This document shows, piece after piece, positions 1 to 8,020 of a DNA stretch of 64,000 nucleotides. A model generated the notes under the pieces. The model did no database searches. It was given only the letters and a program-made list of their open reading frames with translations, and was not told where the DNA came from. The translations under genes and the position numbers were made by a program. The DNA comes from Streptomyces sp. T12 (GTDB lineage Bacteria > Actinomycetota > Actinomycetes > Streptomycetales > Streptomycetaceae): assembly GCF_028736035.1 (NCBI RefSeq), contig NZ_CP117866.1, forward strand, positions 10,581,001-10,645,000, read 5' to 3'. Every line of letters starts with the position of its first letter. Position 1 is the first letter of the stretch.

Positions 1-446
1 CTGCGCAGAGCGCGAGCACGAGGACGGGAACGCGTCGCACGACTCTGCCTCCCGGGGCCAACTGGCAGCAATGGTCCGGACCAATAGGGCTCCACTATGT
101 CGCCGCTGACGCGATCACCTCAAGAGGGCGGTCGTTGATGAACCGCCAGGGACGTTACGTATGCTGAAGCCCCTCGGGGCTGAACTCTCCATGAGGGGAG
201 GGGAGTTCACGCCTGCCGACGCGGGCCGCTGTCGTCGCTGATCCCGCGCCGGGGCGCGGGTGGCCGGGGGCCGGGGTCCGTTTCGCGGGCTCACGCCCCC
301 GGCTCCTGCCGGAAGTTCGGGGAGATCGTCGGGTAGTCGTGTCGTCGGGGTGCACGCTGTACGGCCCCGCTGGTGGCAGCATGATCGACACAGCATCGGA
401 TGGGCTGAGTGTCCGTCAGTGTTCCTCGACGAGAGGGTCCCCTATC
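1..446. other. No gene recognised
   Basis: This leading stretch has only short overlapping open frames on both strands with no recognisable domain and no convincing ribosome site. It presumably holds the promoter of the chitosanase gene that starts at 447. A short inverted GC-rich patch around 180-210 was noted, but nothing in it could be assigned a function. Confidence 0.5.
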
Positions 447-1214
447 GTGCGTTTCCACTCGCTGACGCTGGCCGCGGCGAGCGCCGCCCTGCTCGCCCCG
501 ACGCTGCCGCCCCCGATCCCGCCGCCCGCGCAGGAAGGGTCAACGGCCCGCCGCGAGGCCGACGTCAGCGCCACTGATCTGCTGTCGAAGGTGCGTGAGT
601 GTGCCGCGGTCTCCCAGGGGCGCTACCGCAGCGACAGTGGTGTGCCCGCGTCGATCCGGGTCTGCGGGGCGCGGGACGCCGTGTTCTGGAAGGCCGACAT
701 GGACATCGACTGCGACGGGCAGCGCACCCGCCACTGCAACCGCCGTACCGATCCGTACTTCTCCGCCGCGACGGCCTACCAGCAGTCCGACGGCCGCTAC
801 TTGAGCGCCGAAAACCTCCCGTACATCGTCGTGCCCGCTCCGAGCCGCCTCTGGAACCCACTTGACCACGGCATCCGCGGCGGCTCGGTCGCCGCGGTCG
901 TGTACCAGGGCCGGGTGCGGTACGCGGTCGTCGGTGACGTCGGCCCGAACGACATGATCGGTGAGGCGTCGTACGCCGCCGCCGAGGCCCTCGGTATCTC
1001 GCCCGACCCGCACAGCGGCGGCACGGCCTCCGGGGTCACCTACATCGTCTTCAAGGACGCGCGGGTGACGCCCATCGAGGACCACGCGGCCACCGTGACG
1101 GCCGGGGAGCGGCTGGCGAGGGAGTTCGTGCACGGCAGGCGATTCGCGCACGGTGGGGGAGAAGGTGTCAGACCGCCGACCAGCCGTCGTCGACCGGCAG
1201 GACCACGCCGTTGA
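447..1214 (+). CDS. Secreted GH75 chitosanase
   Basis: A 255-residue protein of the glycoside hydrolase family 75 (fungal-type chitosanase) kind, expected to hydrolyse beta-1,4 links in chitosan outside the cell. The GTG at 447 gives an N-terminus that looks like a secretory signal (basic start, then a run of Ala/Leu to about residue 25, then a Pro-rich stretch). Family hallmarks are WKADMDIDCDG near residues 81-91 and GDVGPNDMIGEAS near 163-175, the two acidic blocks that line the active site in this family. The reading frame can be opened further upstream to 339, but that extension does not look like protein. The last 15 codons run antisense through the end of the convergent SDR gene, so the basic tail after about residue 235 may be a recent read-through. 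Confidence 0.85.
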   Translation: MRFHSLTLAAASAALLAPTLPPPIPPPAQEGSTARREADVSATDLLSKVRECAAVSQGRYRSDSGVPASIRVCGARDAVFWKADMDIDCDGQRTRHCNRRTDPYFSAATAYQQSDGRYLSAENLPYIVVPAPSRLWNPLDHGIRGGSVAAVVYQGRVRYAVVGDVGPNDMIGEASYAAAEALGISPDPHSGGTASGVTYIVFKDARVTPIEDHAATVTAGERLAREFVHGRRFAHGGGEGVRPPTSRRRPAGPRR

Positions 1215-1929
1215 TGTTGCTCGCCGCGTCCGAGGCGAGGAACACGATGGCGGCGGCCTGCTCCTCGGGCTGGGCCAGCTTGCCGATGTTGACGAAGTGC
1301 GGGCCGAGGGCCGCCGGTCCGTGCGCGTCCCGCGCGGCGTCCACGACGATGCCGGTCTGAGTGCCGCCCGGGGCGATCGCGTTCGCGCGGATTCCCTGCT
1401 TGCGGTACATGACAGCAAGGGACTTGGTGAGCCCCACCACGCCGTGCTTGGACGCCGTGTAGGCGGCGCCCGCGGCGCTGCCGCGCAGGCCGGCCTCGGA
1501 GGCCGTGTTGACGATGGTGCCTCTGCCCGCCTGGAGCATGTGCGGCAGGACCGCCCGGGTGAGCAGGAAGGGGGCGGTGAGGTTGACTCGTATGACCCGC
1601 TCCCACTCGGCGTCGGTGACGTCCGCCGGCGCCGACATGCGGTCCATGATCCCGGCGTTGTTCACCAGGACGTCCACGCCGCCGAAGCGCTCGACGGCGG
1701 TCTCGACGACCCGGTCGACGACGGCCTGCTCGCTCAGGTCGCCGACGACGGCGACCGCACCGCCGCCCGCCTGCTCGATCTCCTTGACGACCGTCTGTGC
1801 ACCCTCGGCGTTCAGGTCCGCCGCCACGACCCGGGCACCCTCCTTGGCGAAGGCCAGGGCGGCCGCGCGCCCGATGCCCGAGCCCGCTCCGGTGACGATG
1901 ACGCTGCGCCCGTTCAGTCCGCCGGTCAT
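1168..1929 (-). CDS. SDR-family oxidoreductase
   Basis: A 253-residue classical short-chain dehydrogenase/reductase. The Rossmann glycine motif TGAGSGIG is at residues 13-20, NNAG at 90-93, and the catalytic set is Ser144, Tyr157 and Lys161 (YTASK). The acidic residue after beta-2 (AADLN) favours NAD over NADP. The substrate cannot be told from sequence. The C-terminus ends DDGWSAV, the normal length for the family. It is transcribed divergently from a TetR regulator, with a near-palindromic operator between them, so it is very likely the target of that regulator. A good ribosome site (GGAG) precedes the ATG. Confidence 0.9.
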   Translation of the reverse strand: MTGGLNGRSVIVTGAGSGIGRAAALAFAKEGARVVAADLNAEGAQTVVKEIEQAGGGAVAVVGDLSEQAVVDRVVETAVERFGGVDVLVNNAGIMDRMSAPADVTDAEWERVIRVNLTAPFLLTRAVLPHMLQAGRGTIVNTASEAGLRGSAAGAAYTASKHGVVGLTKSLAVMYRKQGIRANAIAPGGTQTGIVVDAARDAHGPAALGPHFVNIGKLAQPEEQAAAIVFLASDAASNINGVVLPVDDGWSAV

Positions 1930-1993
1930 GAGTTACTCCCATCCGTGAATCCGAGGGCGGCCTGTCGAACGCGCCCGAGGGCCCCACCCTACG

Positions 1994-2020
1994 ACTTAAT
2001 GTCTCTGAGTGACATAAAGT
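1994..2020. promoter_or_regulatory. 27-bp near-palindromic operator of the TetR/SDR pair
   Basis: The arms ACTTAATGTC (1994-2003) and GACATAAAGT (2011-2020) flank a TCTGAGT centre. Pairing around G2007 gives 11 of 13 matched positions, with mismatches only at 1998/2016 and 2004/2010. It lies between the divergent SDR and TetR starts and is strikingly AT-rich for its surroundings, as expected for a TetR operator that overlaps both promoters. Confidence 0.7.
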
Positions 2021-2081
2021 CCTCGGGGAGAGTTTTCGGAGAGAATTCCGGGAGAGCGATCAGCGCCGGCCGGAGGAGAAC

Positions 2082-2732
2082 ATGACCGCAACCCGTGGAC
2101 GTACGAGGCGACCTACGGGACGACCACCCCTCACCGAGGAGCGCAAGGCCGAGATCCGGCTGGAGATTGCGCGAGCGGCGGTGGACCTGTTCGTCACCCA
2201 GGGCGTGGCGGCGACCACGGGCGAGCAGATCGGAGCGGCGGTCGGCGTCTCCGCGCGCACCGTGTGGCGCTACTTCCCGAGCAAGGAGAGCTGCGTACGG
2301 CCGCTGTTCTCGGCCGGTATCGACCTGATCGCCGACTGCCTGCGGCGGTGGCGTCCCGGGCAGCCGCTCGAGGAACTCCTCGACGAGGAACTCGCGGTCG
2401 AGGGCCGCCTGCTGGCCGGGCCCGACCGCGCGACCGTAGGGGCCCTGGTGCGACTCACCCGTACCGAGCCCGGCCTGCGCGCGATCTGGCTCCAGACGTA
2501 CGACGAGGCCGAACCGGCGTTCGCCCGCGCCCTCGCCGAACGCGCCGGCCTGCCCGCCGACGATCTGCGCCCGACGATCCAGGCGGCGACCCTCAACGCG
2601 GCACTGCGCGCGGCGGTCGAACACTACGCCTGGCACACCGCCGACACCCGCCTCGACCGGGCGACGGCACAGACCGAACTGGCGGCGACACTGCGGTTGG
2701 CGCTGGGGGTTGCGGCGCAGGGGGTCGGGTAG
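2082..2732 (+). CDS. TetR-family transcriptional regulator
   Basis: A 216-residue one-component repressor. The N-terminal HTH spans roughly residues 20-65, with the family-typical pattern IGAAVGVSARTVWRYFPSKE. The rest is a helical ligand-binding domain with the WLQTYDEAEPAF-like helix seen in the MftR-type branch. The basic, Arg-rich N-terminal arm is common in Streptomyces TetR proteins. The ATG at 2082 follows a GGAGGA ribosome site. It lies next to, and diverges from, an SDR gene across a 152-bp gap holding a 27-bp palindrome, so autoregulation and control of the SDR are likely. The effector is unknown. Confidence 0.88.
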   Translation: MTATRGRTRRPTGRPPLTEERKAEIRLEIARAAVDLFVTQGVAATTGEQIGAAVGVSARTVWRYFPSKESCVRPLFSAGIDLIADCLRRWRPGQPLEELLDEELAVEGRLLAGPDRATVGALVRLTRTEPGLRAIWLQTYDEAEPAFARALAERAGLPADDLRPTIQAATLNAALRAAVEHYAWHTADTRLDRATAQTELAATLRLALGVAAQGVG

Positions 2733-2972
2733 GGAGGCGGGCTCTGGGGAGCGGTGGTCATGGGGCGTGGAACAGCACGAAGATTTTGTGCGGCGGCTGC
2801 CAAGACCTCCGGAAGCGGCTGCCGTCACTTCGAGGCGGAAGCCAGGGCCCTCGGCGCGCGAACCATAACCCGGGACGCGGCCGAGGGGCCCGTGGCGCCA
2901 CGGCTGCCGCAGACCGCCTCGCCCGAGGGCCTGCGGTGTGGCCTGCGGTGTGGCGGGCTGCCGTAGGTCGTC

Positions 2973-3422
2973 CTACACCTTCCGGTAGGTGTACGCCTCC
3001 GCGGCCGCCGCCTCCACCGCCGCGAGGTCGGCGCCCGTGGCCGCCGTGACGACCGCGGCCACCGTGCCCTCGACGAACGGGGCGTCCACCAGGCGTGTGT
3101 TGGCGGGGAGTTCGTCGCCCTCCGCGAGCAGGGCCTTGACGGTGAGGACCGCGCTGCCCAGGTCGGTGAGGACCGCGACCCCGGCGCCGCGGTCCACGGA
3201 GGCGGCCGCCGCGGCGATCAGCTCGGCGCTGGTGCCGAGGTCGCCGGCCTCGGTACCGCCCGCCGCGGCCACCGGCACCGCCGTTGCGCCGCCCGCGAGG
3301 CCCTGCGCCAACTCGGCCACCGAAGCGGCCACCTGAGCGCTGTGCGAGACCAGCACGATGCCGACGAGCCGCTCGCTCTTGTCGTCACTCACCTTCTCGT
3401 GACTCACCTTCTCGTCACTCAC
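2973..3422 (-). CDS. dhaM: DhaM, PTS-type phosphocarrier subunit of dihydroxyacetone kinase
   Basis: A 149-residue EIIA(Man)-type protein that passes phosphate from HPr to the ADP bound in DhaL. The phosphorylated histidine is His27, in VLVSHSAQ. The domain runs from about residue 18 to the end. The N-terminus is odd: it opens with three near-copies of a five-residue element (VSDEK, VSHEK, VSDDK) from direct repeats in the DNA, each offering its own GTG start at 3422, 3407 or 3392, so the true start is ambiguous. It overlaps dhaL by 8 bp and is the last gene of dhaK-dhaL-dhaM. Only the EIIA part is present, not the larger HPr/EI fusion found in enterobacteria. Confidence 0.88.
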   Translation of the reverse strand: MSDEKVSHEKVSDDKSERLVGIVLVSHSAQVAASVAELAQGLAGGATAVPVAAAGGTEAGDLGTSAELIAAAAASVDRGAGVAVLTDLGSAVLTVKALLAEGDELPANTRLVDAPFVEGTVAAVVTAATGADLAAVEAAAAEAYTYRKV

Positions 3423-4014
3423 CGTTCGCCTCCACCAGCCCCGCGATCAGCAGCGCCGAGGACGTGGCCCCGGGATCCTGGTGTCCGATGCTGCGCTCCC
3501 CGAGATAACTCGCTCGCCCCTTGCGGGCCTGCAACGGCGTCGTCGCCAGGGCGCCCTCCTCGGCGGCGGCCCGTGCCGCGGCGAAGCCGTCGCCGAGCGC
3601 GTCCACGGCCGGCACCAGCGCATCGATCATGGTCTTGTCGCCCGGCGCCGCCCCACCGAGCGCCATGACCGCGTCCACCCCGTCCCGCAGCGCCTGGGCG
3701 AACTGATCCTCGCTCACCTCGCCGGCGTCCCCGAGGGCTTTGCCGGTCCGGCGCAGCAGGGTCCCGTAGAGCGGTCCCGACGCTCCGCCGACGGTCGAGA
3801 TGAGTTGCCGCCCGGCGAGCATCAGGATCGCACCGGGCGTCTGCGGGGCCTCCTTCTCCACCGCCGCGGCGACGGCGGTGAACCCGCGCAGCAGATTGCT
3901 GCCGTGGTCCGCGTCCCCGATGGGCGAGTCGAGGGCGGTGAGCCGTTCCGCCTCACGGTCGACGGCAGCGGCGGTCGCCGTCATCCAACGGCGGAAGAAT
4001 TCGGCGTCGAGCAC
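3415..4014 (-). CDS. dhaL: DhaL, ADP-binding subunit of dihydroxyacetone kinase
   Basis: A 199-residue all-helical subunit that holds ADP as a cofactor and transfers the phosphate received from DhaM to dihydroxyacetone bound on DhaK. The metal/nucleotide motif is GDADHGSNLL near residues 33-42 (Asp34, Asp36, His37). A second family block, ISTVGGASGPLYGTLLRR, holds the glycine-rich loop. Length is normal for the family. It starts with GTG at 4014 after a good AAGGAGA ribosome site, 46 bp downstream of dhaK, and overlaps dhaM, so all three are expected to be made from one transcript. Confidence 0.93.
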   Translation of the reverse strand: MLDAEFFRRWMTATAAAVDREAERLTALDSPIGDADHGSNLLRGFTAVAAAVEKEAPQTPGAILMLAGRQLISTVGGASGPLYGTLLRRTGKALGDAGEVSEDQFAQALRDGVDAVMALGGAAPGDKTMIDALVPAVDALGDGFAAARAAAEEGALATTPLQARKGRASYLGERSIGHQDPGATSSALLIAGLVEANGE

Positions 4015-4060
4015 TGGATCTCCTTGCGTGACAGGTGCGTTGCGAGCATCCGGCTCCGGA

Positions 4061-5053
4061 TCACATTCCCCACCGCAGCCCCGGCGTCTTCACCGGCGCG
4101 TTCCACAGCCGCAGCAGCTCCTCGTCCACCTGGCACAGGGTGACGGAGGCGCCGGCCATGTCGAGCGAGGTGACGTAGTTCCCGACGAGGGTGTGGGCGA
4201 CGTTCACACCGCGCTCGGCGAGCACCCGCTGGACCTCGGCATTGAAGCCGTACAGCTCCAACAGCGGTGTCCCGCCCATGCCGTTGACCAGGACGAGGAC
4301 AGGATTGCGCGGGGTCATGTCGTCCAGGATGGCGCCCACGGCGAAGTCGGCGATCTCACCCGACGTCATCATCGCCCGCCGCTCCCGGCCCGGCTCGCCG
4401 TGGATGCCGATGCCCAACTCCAGCTCGCCCGGCGGCAGATCGAAGGTGGGGCTGCCCTTGGCGGGGGTGGTGCAGGCGCTGAGGGCGACGCCGAAGCTGC
4501 GGGAGATCTCGTTGACCTGCCGCCCGATCGCCTCCACCCGCTCCAGCGGCTGCCCCTCGTCCGCGGCGGCACCGGCGATCTTCTCCACGAACAGTGTCGC
4601 GCCCGTGCCGCGCCGGCCGGCCGTGTAGAGGCTGTCGGTGACCGCCACGTCGTCGTTGACGAGCACCTTCGCGACCTGGATGCCCTCGTCCTCGGCGAGT
4701 TCCGCGGCCATGTCGAAGTTGAGGACGTCACCCGTGTAGTTCTTCACGATGAACAGCACACCCGCCCCGCTGTCCACGGCGGCCGCGGCACGCACCATCT
4801 GGTCGGGCACCGGCGAGGTGAACACCTCACCCGGACAGGCCGCCGACAACATCCCCGGACCCACGAATCCACCGTGCAGCGGCTCGTGCCCCGACCCGCC
4901 ACCGGAGACGAGGGCGACTTTTCCCTCGACGGGTGCGTCCCGCCGTACGATCACGCGGTTCTCCACGTCGACGACCAACTCGGGATGGGCAGCCGCCATG
5001 CCGCGCAGCGCGTCCGCGACGACCCTCTCTGCGACGTTGATCAGCATCCTCAT
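4061..5053 (-). CDS. dhaK: DhaK, dihydroxyacetone-binding subunit
   Basis: A 330-residue subunit that binds dihydroxyacetone covalently as a hemiaminal. The glycine-rich motif SGGGSGHEPLHGGFVGPGML occupies residues 50-69, and the substrate-linking histidine is His218 in GIGIHGEPG. Length fits the family. It is the first gene of the dhaKLM operon, with a strong AGGAGG ribosome site 5-6 bases before the ATG at 5053. The system feeds dihydroxyacetone into glycolysis as dihydroxyacetone phosphate using phosphoenolpyruvate through the PTS. No glycerol dehydrogenase is adjacent. Confidence 0.94.
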   Translation of the reverse strand: MRMLINVAERVVADALRGMAAAHPELVVDVENRVIVRRDAPVEGKVALVSGGGSGHEPLHGGFVGPGMLSAACPGEVFTSPVPDQMVRAAAAVDSGAGVLFIVKNYTGDVLNFDMAAELAEDEGIQVAKVLVNDDVAVTDSLYTAGRRGTGATLFVEKIAGAAADEGQPLERVEAIGRQVNEISRSFGVALSACTTPAKGSPTFDLPPGELELGIGIHGEPGRERRAMMTSGEIADFAVGAILDDMTPRNPVLVLVNGMGGTPLLELYGFNAEVQRVLAERGVNVAHTLVGNYVTSLDMAGASVTLCQVDEELLRLWNAPVKTPGLRWGM

Positions 5054-5468
5054 TGATACCTCCTGGTGAGATTAGCAGCTGGGCTCATGACCTGCGTTTA
5101 ACCAGGTCAGCACGGTTGGGGCCGGTTTTCGATCTTGGCGGTCCGTGGCGGTCGAGGACGGGTTCCGGCGGTACTGATGCTGACTTAATGCTGACTTTGA
5201 TGACGGGTCGTCAGGTGTCTGTGGTCGTGCTGCGTGTCGTCGCCGGAGCCCCGATGTCGGCAGTATCGCCCTTGCCGCAGCGAAGGTCACGTGGGCGGGC
5301 GTTCCGGGGGCGTGCCCCTGGCCTCGTGCATCGCCCGCAGGGTCCAAGAGCCTGGCCATTCGGGAGGCCGCCACGGCCGGCTTGATGTGGTGGACGCCAG
5401 GACCGTGTCCGTCTCGGCCCCGACCTGGCCGGGGATGCGATTGCGACACTGCGCGCCGGTAGACGCGG
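5054..5468. other. Non-coding stretch upstream of dhaK
   Basis: No protein of recognisable family is visible in this 415-bp stretch. It must carry the dhaKLM promoter. A short direct repeat ATGCTGACTT occurs twice in a row near 5177-5197, and codon use is irregular throughout, as in eroded DNA. The stretch leads into the acyltransferase remnant on the plus strand and may be its degraded 5' part. Confidence 0.4.
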
Positions 5469-6067
5469 GTGAGTCTGCCGGCGCAACCGTGGGAGTGGCC
5501 CGGCGGCATCGCGGTGTTCGCGGTGTTCGCGGTGGGCATCCTCGGCTTCCGGGACGGGTGGCTCGCGGCCGTTACCGACCGGATGCACCGGCGCTGCCGC
5601 ACCGCAGCACTGCTGGCCGTGGCGGTGCCGGCGGTCGGCATGCTCGGCCTGAGGGCCCTGGGCGGGCGAGGACGTTGCGGGAGGCTGGAACGGACCGTCG
5701 CTGGGGTTCGCCGCCTTCGAGCATTCTCGTCGTCTTCGGCTAGGCGTGGCCGCTTGGGGTGGTGCAGCGGCGCCTCGACCGGCCGCTGCGACGGACCGGC
5801 CCGGTCGTCAGCCGCAGTGCCTATGGATCATTCATCGTCCAGGAGCTGGCCTTGATCGGATTCGCCGTCGCCCTGCGTCCCGTCCCCGTACTGGCCGAGG
5901 TGAAGATCCTCGCCTTCGTCGTCGGCGGCATCGCGGGCTCGTTCGCGCTCGCGTGGCTCCTCATCGCCCGCGTTCCTGGCGTGGCCCGTGTCTTCTGGCC
6001 GTGCCGCAGCCGGAACTGCGCACTCGGGTTCCCCGCCCAGCAGACGGTGGTACTCGACGCGGCGTAA
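5469..6067 (+). pseudogene. Decayed acyltransferase-3-type membrane protein (C-terminal remnant)
   Basis: Two consecutive frames read like the last third of an acyltransferase family 3 protein. The frame from 5469 gives two hydrophobic segments (WEWPGGIAVFAVFAVGILGF and ALLAVAVPAVGMLGL). A frame change near 5700-5760 then leads to SRSAYGSFIVQELALIGFAV, a further membrane segment and the family-like ending ALAWLLIARVPGVARV. No intact start or N-terminal catalytic half is present. I read it as a 5'-truncated, frameshifted pseudogene; the family call rests on the C-terminal pattern only. Confidence 0.55.
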
Positions 6068-6377
6068 TGCGGCCAAACATTCCGGTCATTGCAGTGGTCA
6101 GCGGAATCGGTGCCGCCGGGCACCGGCACGCACCATTCCAGGAAGGTGTCTTAGGGATCGCGGGGGAGGGGGTGAGTTCCACCGAGTTCCTCGGCGCGGT
6201 GCGCATGGTGGCCTGGCCGCTGCGGCGGGTGATGGCGGGGGCGATGCGGCGTTCGTTGTCTCGTGTCCTCCATCCCCCGATCCACAGGTCACGCCGTCGC
6301 CGGGATGCCCTGTGGCCATGGCCGCTCCCTGCCTCGGATTACGGCGCGGGCAGCACGGGTTGGCGTCCTCCCCGGGT
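6068..6377. other. No gene recognised between remnant and SRPBCC gene
   Basis: This 310-bp stretch contains open frames but no recognisable domain, no good ribosome site and no clear terminator. It may be further debris from the acyltransferase remnant, or downstream untranslated DNA of the minus-strand gene that ends at 6378. Confidence 0.35.
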
Positions 6378-7061
6378 TCACGCCGTCGCACTGACGCGCG
6401 TGCGCAGGTTGTGGAACTGACGAGCCTGCATGATCAGGTGGGCGGGTTCCCAGAACAGCACGTCCAGGGGTCGGGTGAGGGGCCGCGGGCGGCTGCGGCC
6501 CCGCGCGCGGACCACCAGCCGGGTCCTCCCGCCGGGCTCCGGCTGAAGGTGGAAGCCCCAGATCGAGTCGGCGTACGCACGCGGCGGTGGCTCGTCCAGG
6601 TCCAGCCTGTCGAAGGGGCGTCCGGAGGGCAGCGCCGTCCGCGAGCGCAGGACCAGTGTCCGCTCCGGTTCCAGGACCGCGACGGTGAACCAGACCTCCC
6701 CGCTCGGCACGGAGTCCAGGTGCTGTCCCTTGTCGAGGCGCTGCCACTCCGGGACGATACGTTCCGCGCTCGGGTGTCCACTGTTGTCCAGGCGGTCCCA
6801 GCTGTACCAGCCGCCGCGGTTGCAGCCCATCTGCTGCAGCCAGGGCCAGACCCCTTCGGGCGGCGCCGACAGGGTCGTGGCCATGGTCGACGATCCGTCG
6901 GGGTTTGGGATGAGCTCGTCGCCTGGGTAGCTGCGGCCGGCTTCTTCATCCGTCGCGCCCCAGGTCAGCATCCGCGGTCTCAGGAAGATGCCGTACAGGG
7001 TCAGCGCTCCGGCCGCCACGCCGAAGGAACGTCGCCCAGCCGTGGGCCGGTGCTCGCTCAT
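6378..7061 (-). CDS. SRPBCC-type (START-like) protein with N-terminal membrane anchor
   Basis: A 227-residue protein. A short basic N-terminus is followed by one hydrophobic segment (about residues 12-28, SFGVAAGALTLYGIFL), and the rest looks like an SRPBCC ligand-binding fold. Supporting features are APPEGVWPWLQQMG near residue 67 (the P-x-VWPWLxQMG block common to this group), GGWYSWDRLDN shortly after, and a beta-rich C-terminal half ending in a long helix (IMQARQFHNLR). No catalytic residue can be named and no substrate inferred. It lies 89 bp downstream of another uncharacterised minus-strand gene and may share its transcript. Confidence 0.7.
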   Translation of the reverse strand: MSEHRPTAGRRSFGVAAGALTLYGIFLRPRMLTWGATDEEAGRSYPGDELIPNPDGSSTMATTLSAPPEGVWPWLQQMGCNRGGWYSWDRLDNSGHPSAERIVPEWQRLDKGQHLDSVPSGEVWFTVAVLEPERTLVLRSRTALPSGRPFDRLDLDEPPPRAYADSIWGFHLQPEPGGRTRLVVRARGRSRPRPLTRPLDVLFWEPAHLIMQARQFHNLRTRVSATA

Positions 7062-7150
7062 GTTTTCAGCGTCTCAGCTCCGTCCCGCTCGTACCACAGG
7101 AACGCGGAAGCGTCACCGAGCACGTCGGCAGACGGCCCCGACACCCGTCG

Positions 7151-7831
7151 TCAGGTCCCGTCCGGCGAGGTGCTGCGCGCACCGGTCGCGGACCTGGCCT
7201 CTTCCTCCGCCGCAGTCTTGATCGCCCGTAGCGCCGCGCGCATGACGATGCCGACACCGGGCGAGACGAGTGTCCAGTAACGGGCGAAGCGTCTGATGGC
7301 GGCCTGGTCGGTGCAGGCCGTGCGCGCCTCGTAGGTCAGCAGGGACCGCCCGGTGCCGTAGGGGTGGACCACCATTGCCGCGGCGATCTTCGCCCAGCCG
7401 GGCTCCGCGAACTCCGGGAAGTCGCCGGGCTCGACCCGACGCCATCGGATGGACGGCTGCCACACCTTGCCGATGGCGCCGAAGACCAACTCCCGCCCAG
7501 GATCCTCGCCAAGTCCGACCCACGGTTGCTGTTGCTCGCCCTCCGCCTGCTCTTGGTCGTGCCGGTCCTTCGTGACCGTGTCGAAGAGATCGGCCAGCCG
7601 CATCGACGCCGGCCGCGGAGCGGGGTTGCCACACAGCCGGTCGGGCAGGCCGCGTGCCCGGGCGATCAGGTCGAACAGTGGCGAGTGGATCGTGAGGAGA
7701 TCGAGGTCGCGCGCTGCTTGGTACGTCGGCGACGGCCCGACGGCGACGGTCGTGCACTCCAGACGTGTGAAGCGGAAGTCCGGCAGGGCGCTGTCCAGCA
7801 GCAGTGGTCGGGTACCGGTGTGCGTGTCCAT
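7151..7831 (-). CDS. Uncharacterised protein, possibly SRPBCC-like
   Basis: A 226-residue protein of no family I can name with certainty. The start at 7831 is chosen because a strong GGAGGAGG ribosome site precedes it; the frame stays open for another 230 codons upstream but without protein-like composition. The C-terminal half (VFGAIGKVWQPSIRWRR, then WAKIAAAMVVHPYGTGRSLL, YEARTACTDQAAIRRFARYW, SPGVGIVMRAAL) looks like a START/SRPBCC-type beta-helix-grip protein. It lies upstream of a second SRPBCC-type gene and is divergent from a WS/DGAT gene across 189 bp, so it may belong with lipid handling; that is inference. Confidence 0.6.
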   Translation of the reverse strand: MDTHTGTRPLLLDSALPDFRFTRLECTTVAVGPSPTYQAARDLDLLTIHSPLFDLIARARGLPDRLCGNPAPRPASMRLADLFDTVTKDRHDQEQAEGEQQQPWVGLGEDPGRELVFGAIGKVWQPSIRWRRVEPGDFPEFAEPGWAKIAAAMVVHPYGTGRSLLTYEARTACTDQAAIRRFARYWTLVSPGVGIVMRAALRAIKTAAEEEARSATGARSTSPDGT

Positions 7832-8020
7832 CAGAACCTCCTCCCGCCGGCACCTCCAGTGTCGTCGGCGCGCGGGTCCCCGGCGCGGCGGTGAGCCGGA
7901 AGGGCCGGTGGCAGGGGCGCTGACGCAGGAAGGCTGCCTTGGACTCGTACGACGGGTCTCGCACAATAGAAGTGAGCTGCAAACCGCCTCGCCGGACCGT
8001 CGCTTTCCGGGACGGGCGCG

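Noticed and set aside
2754..2966. Short plus-strand ORF after the TetR gene
   Set aside because: No domain, no clear ribosome site and composition unlike genes here; treated as intergenic DNA.
7867..7880. GGCGCGCGGGTCCC upstream of the WS/DGAT gene
   Set aside because: Only half a box and no second copy; it does not support DevR-type control of this gene.
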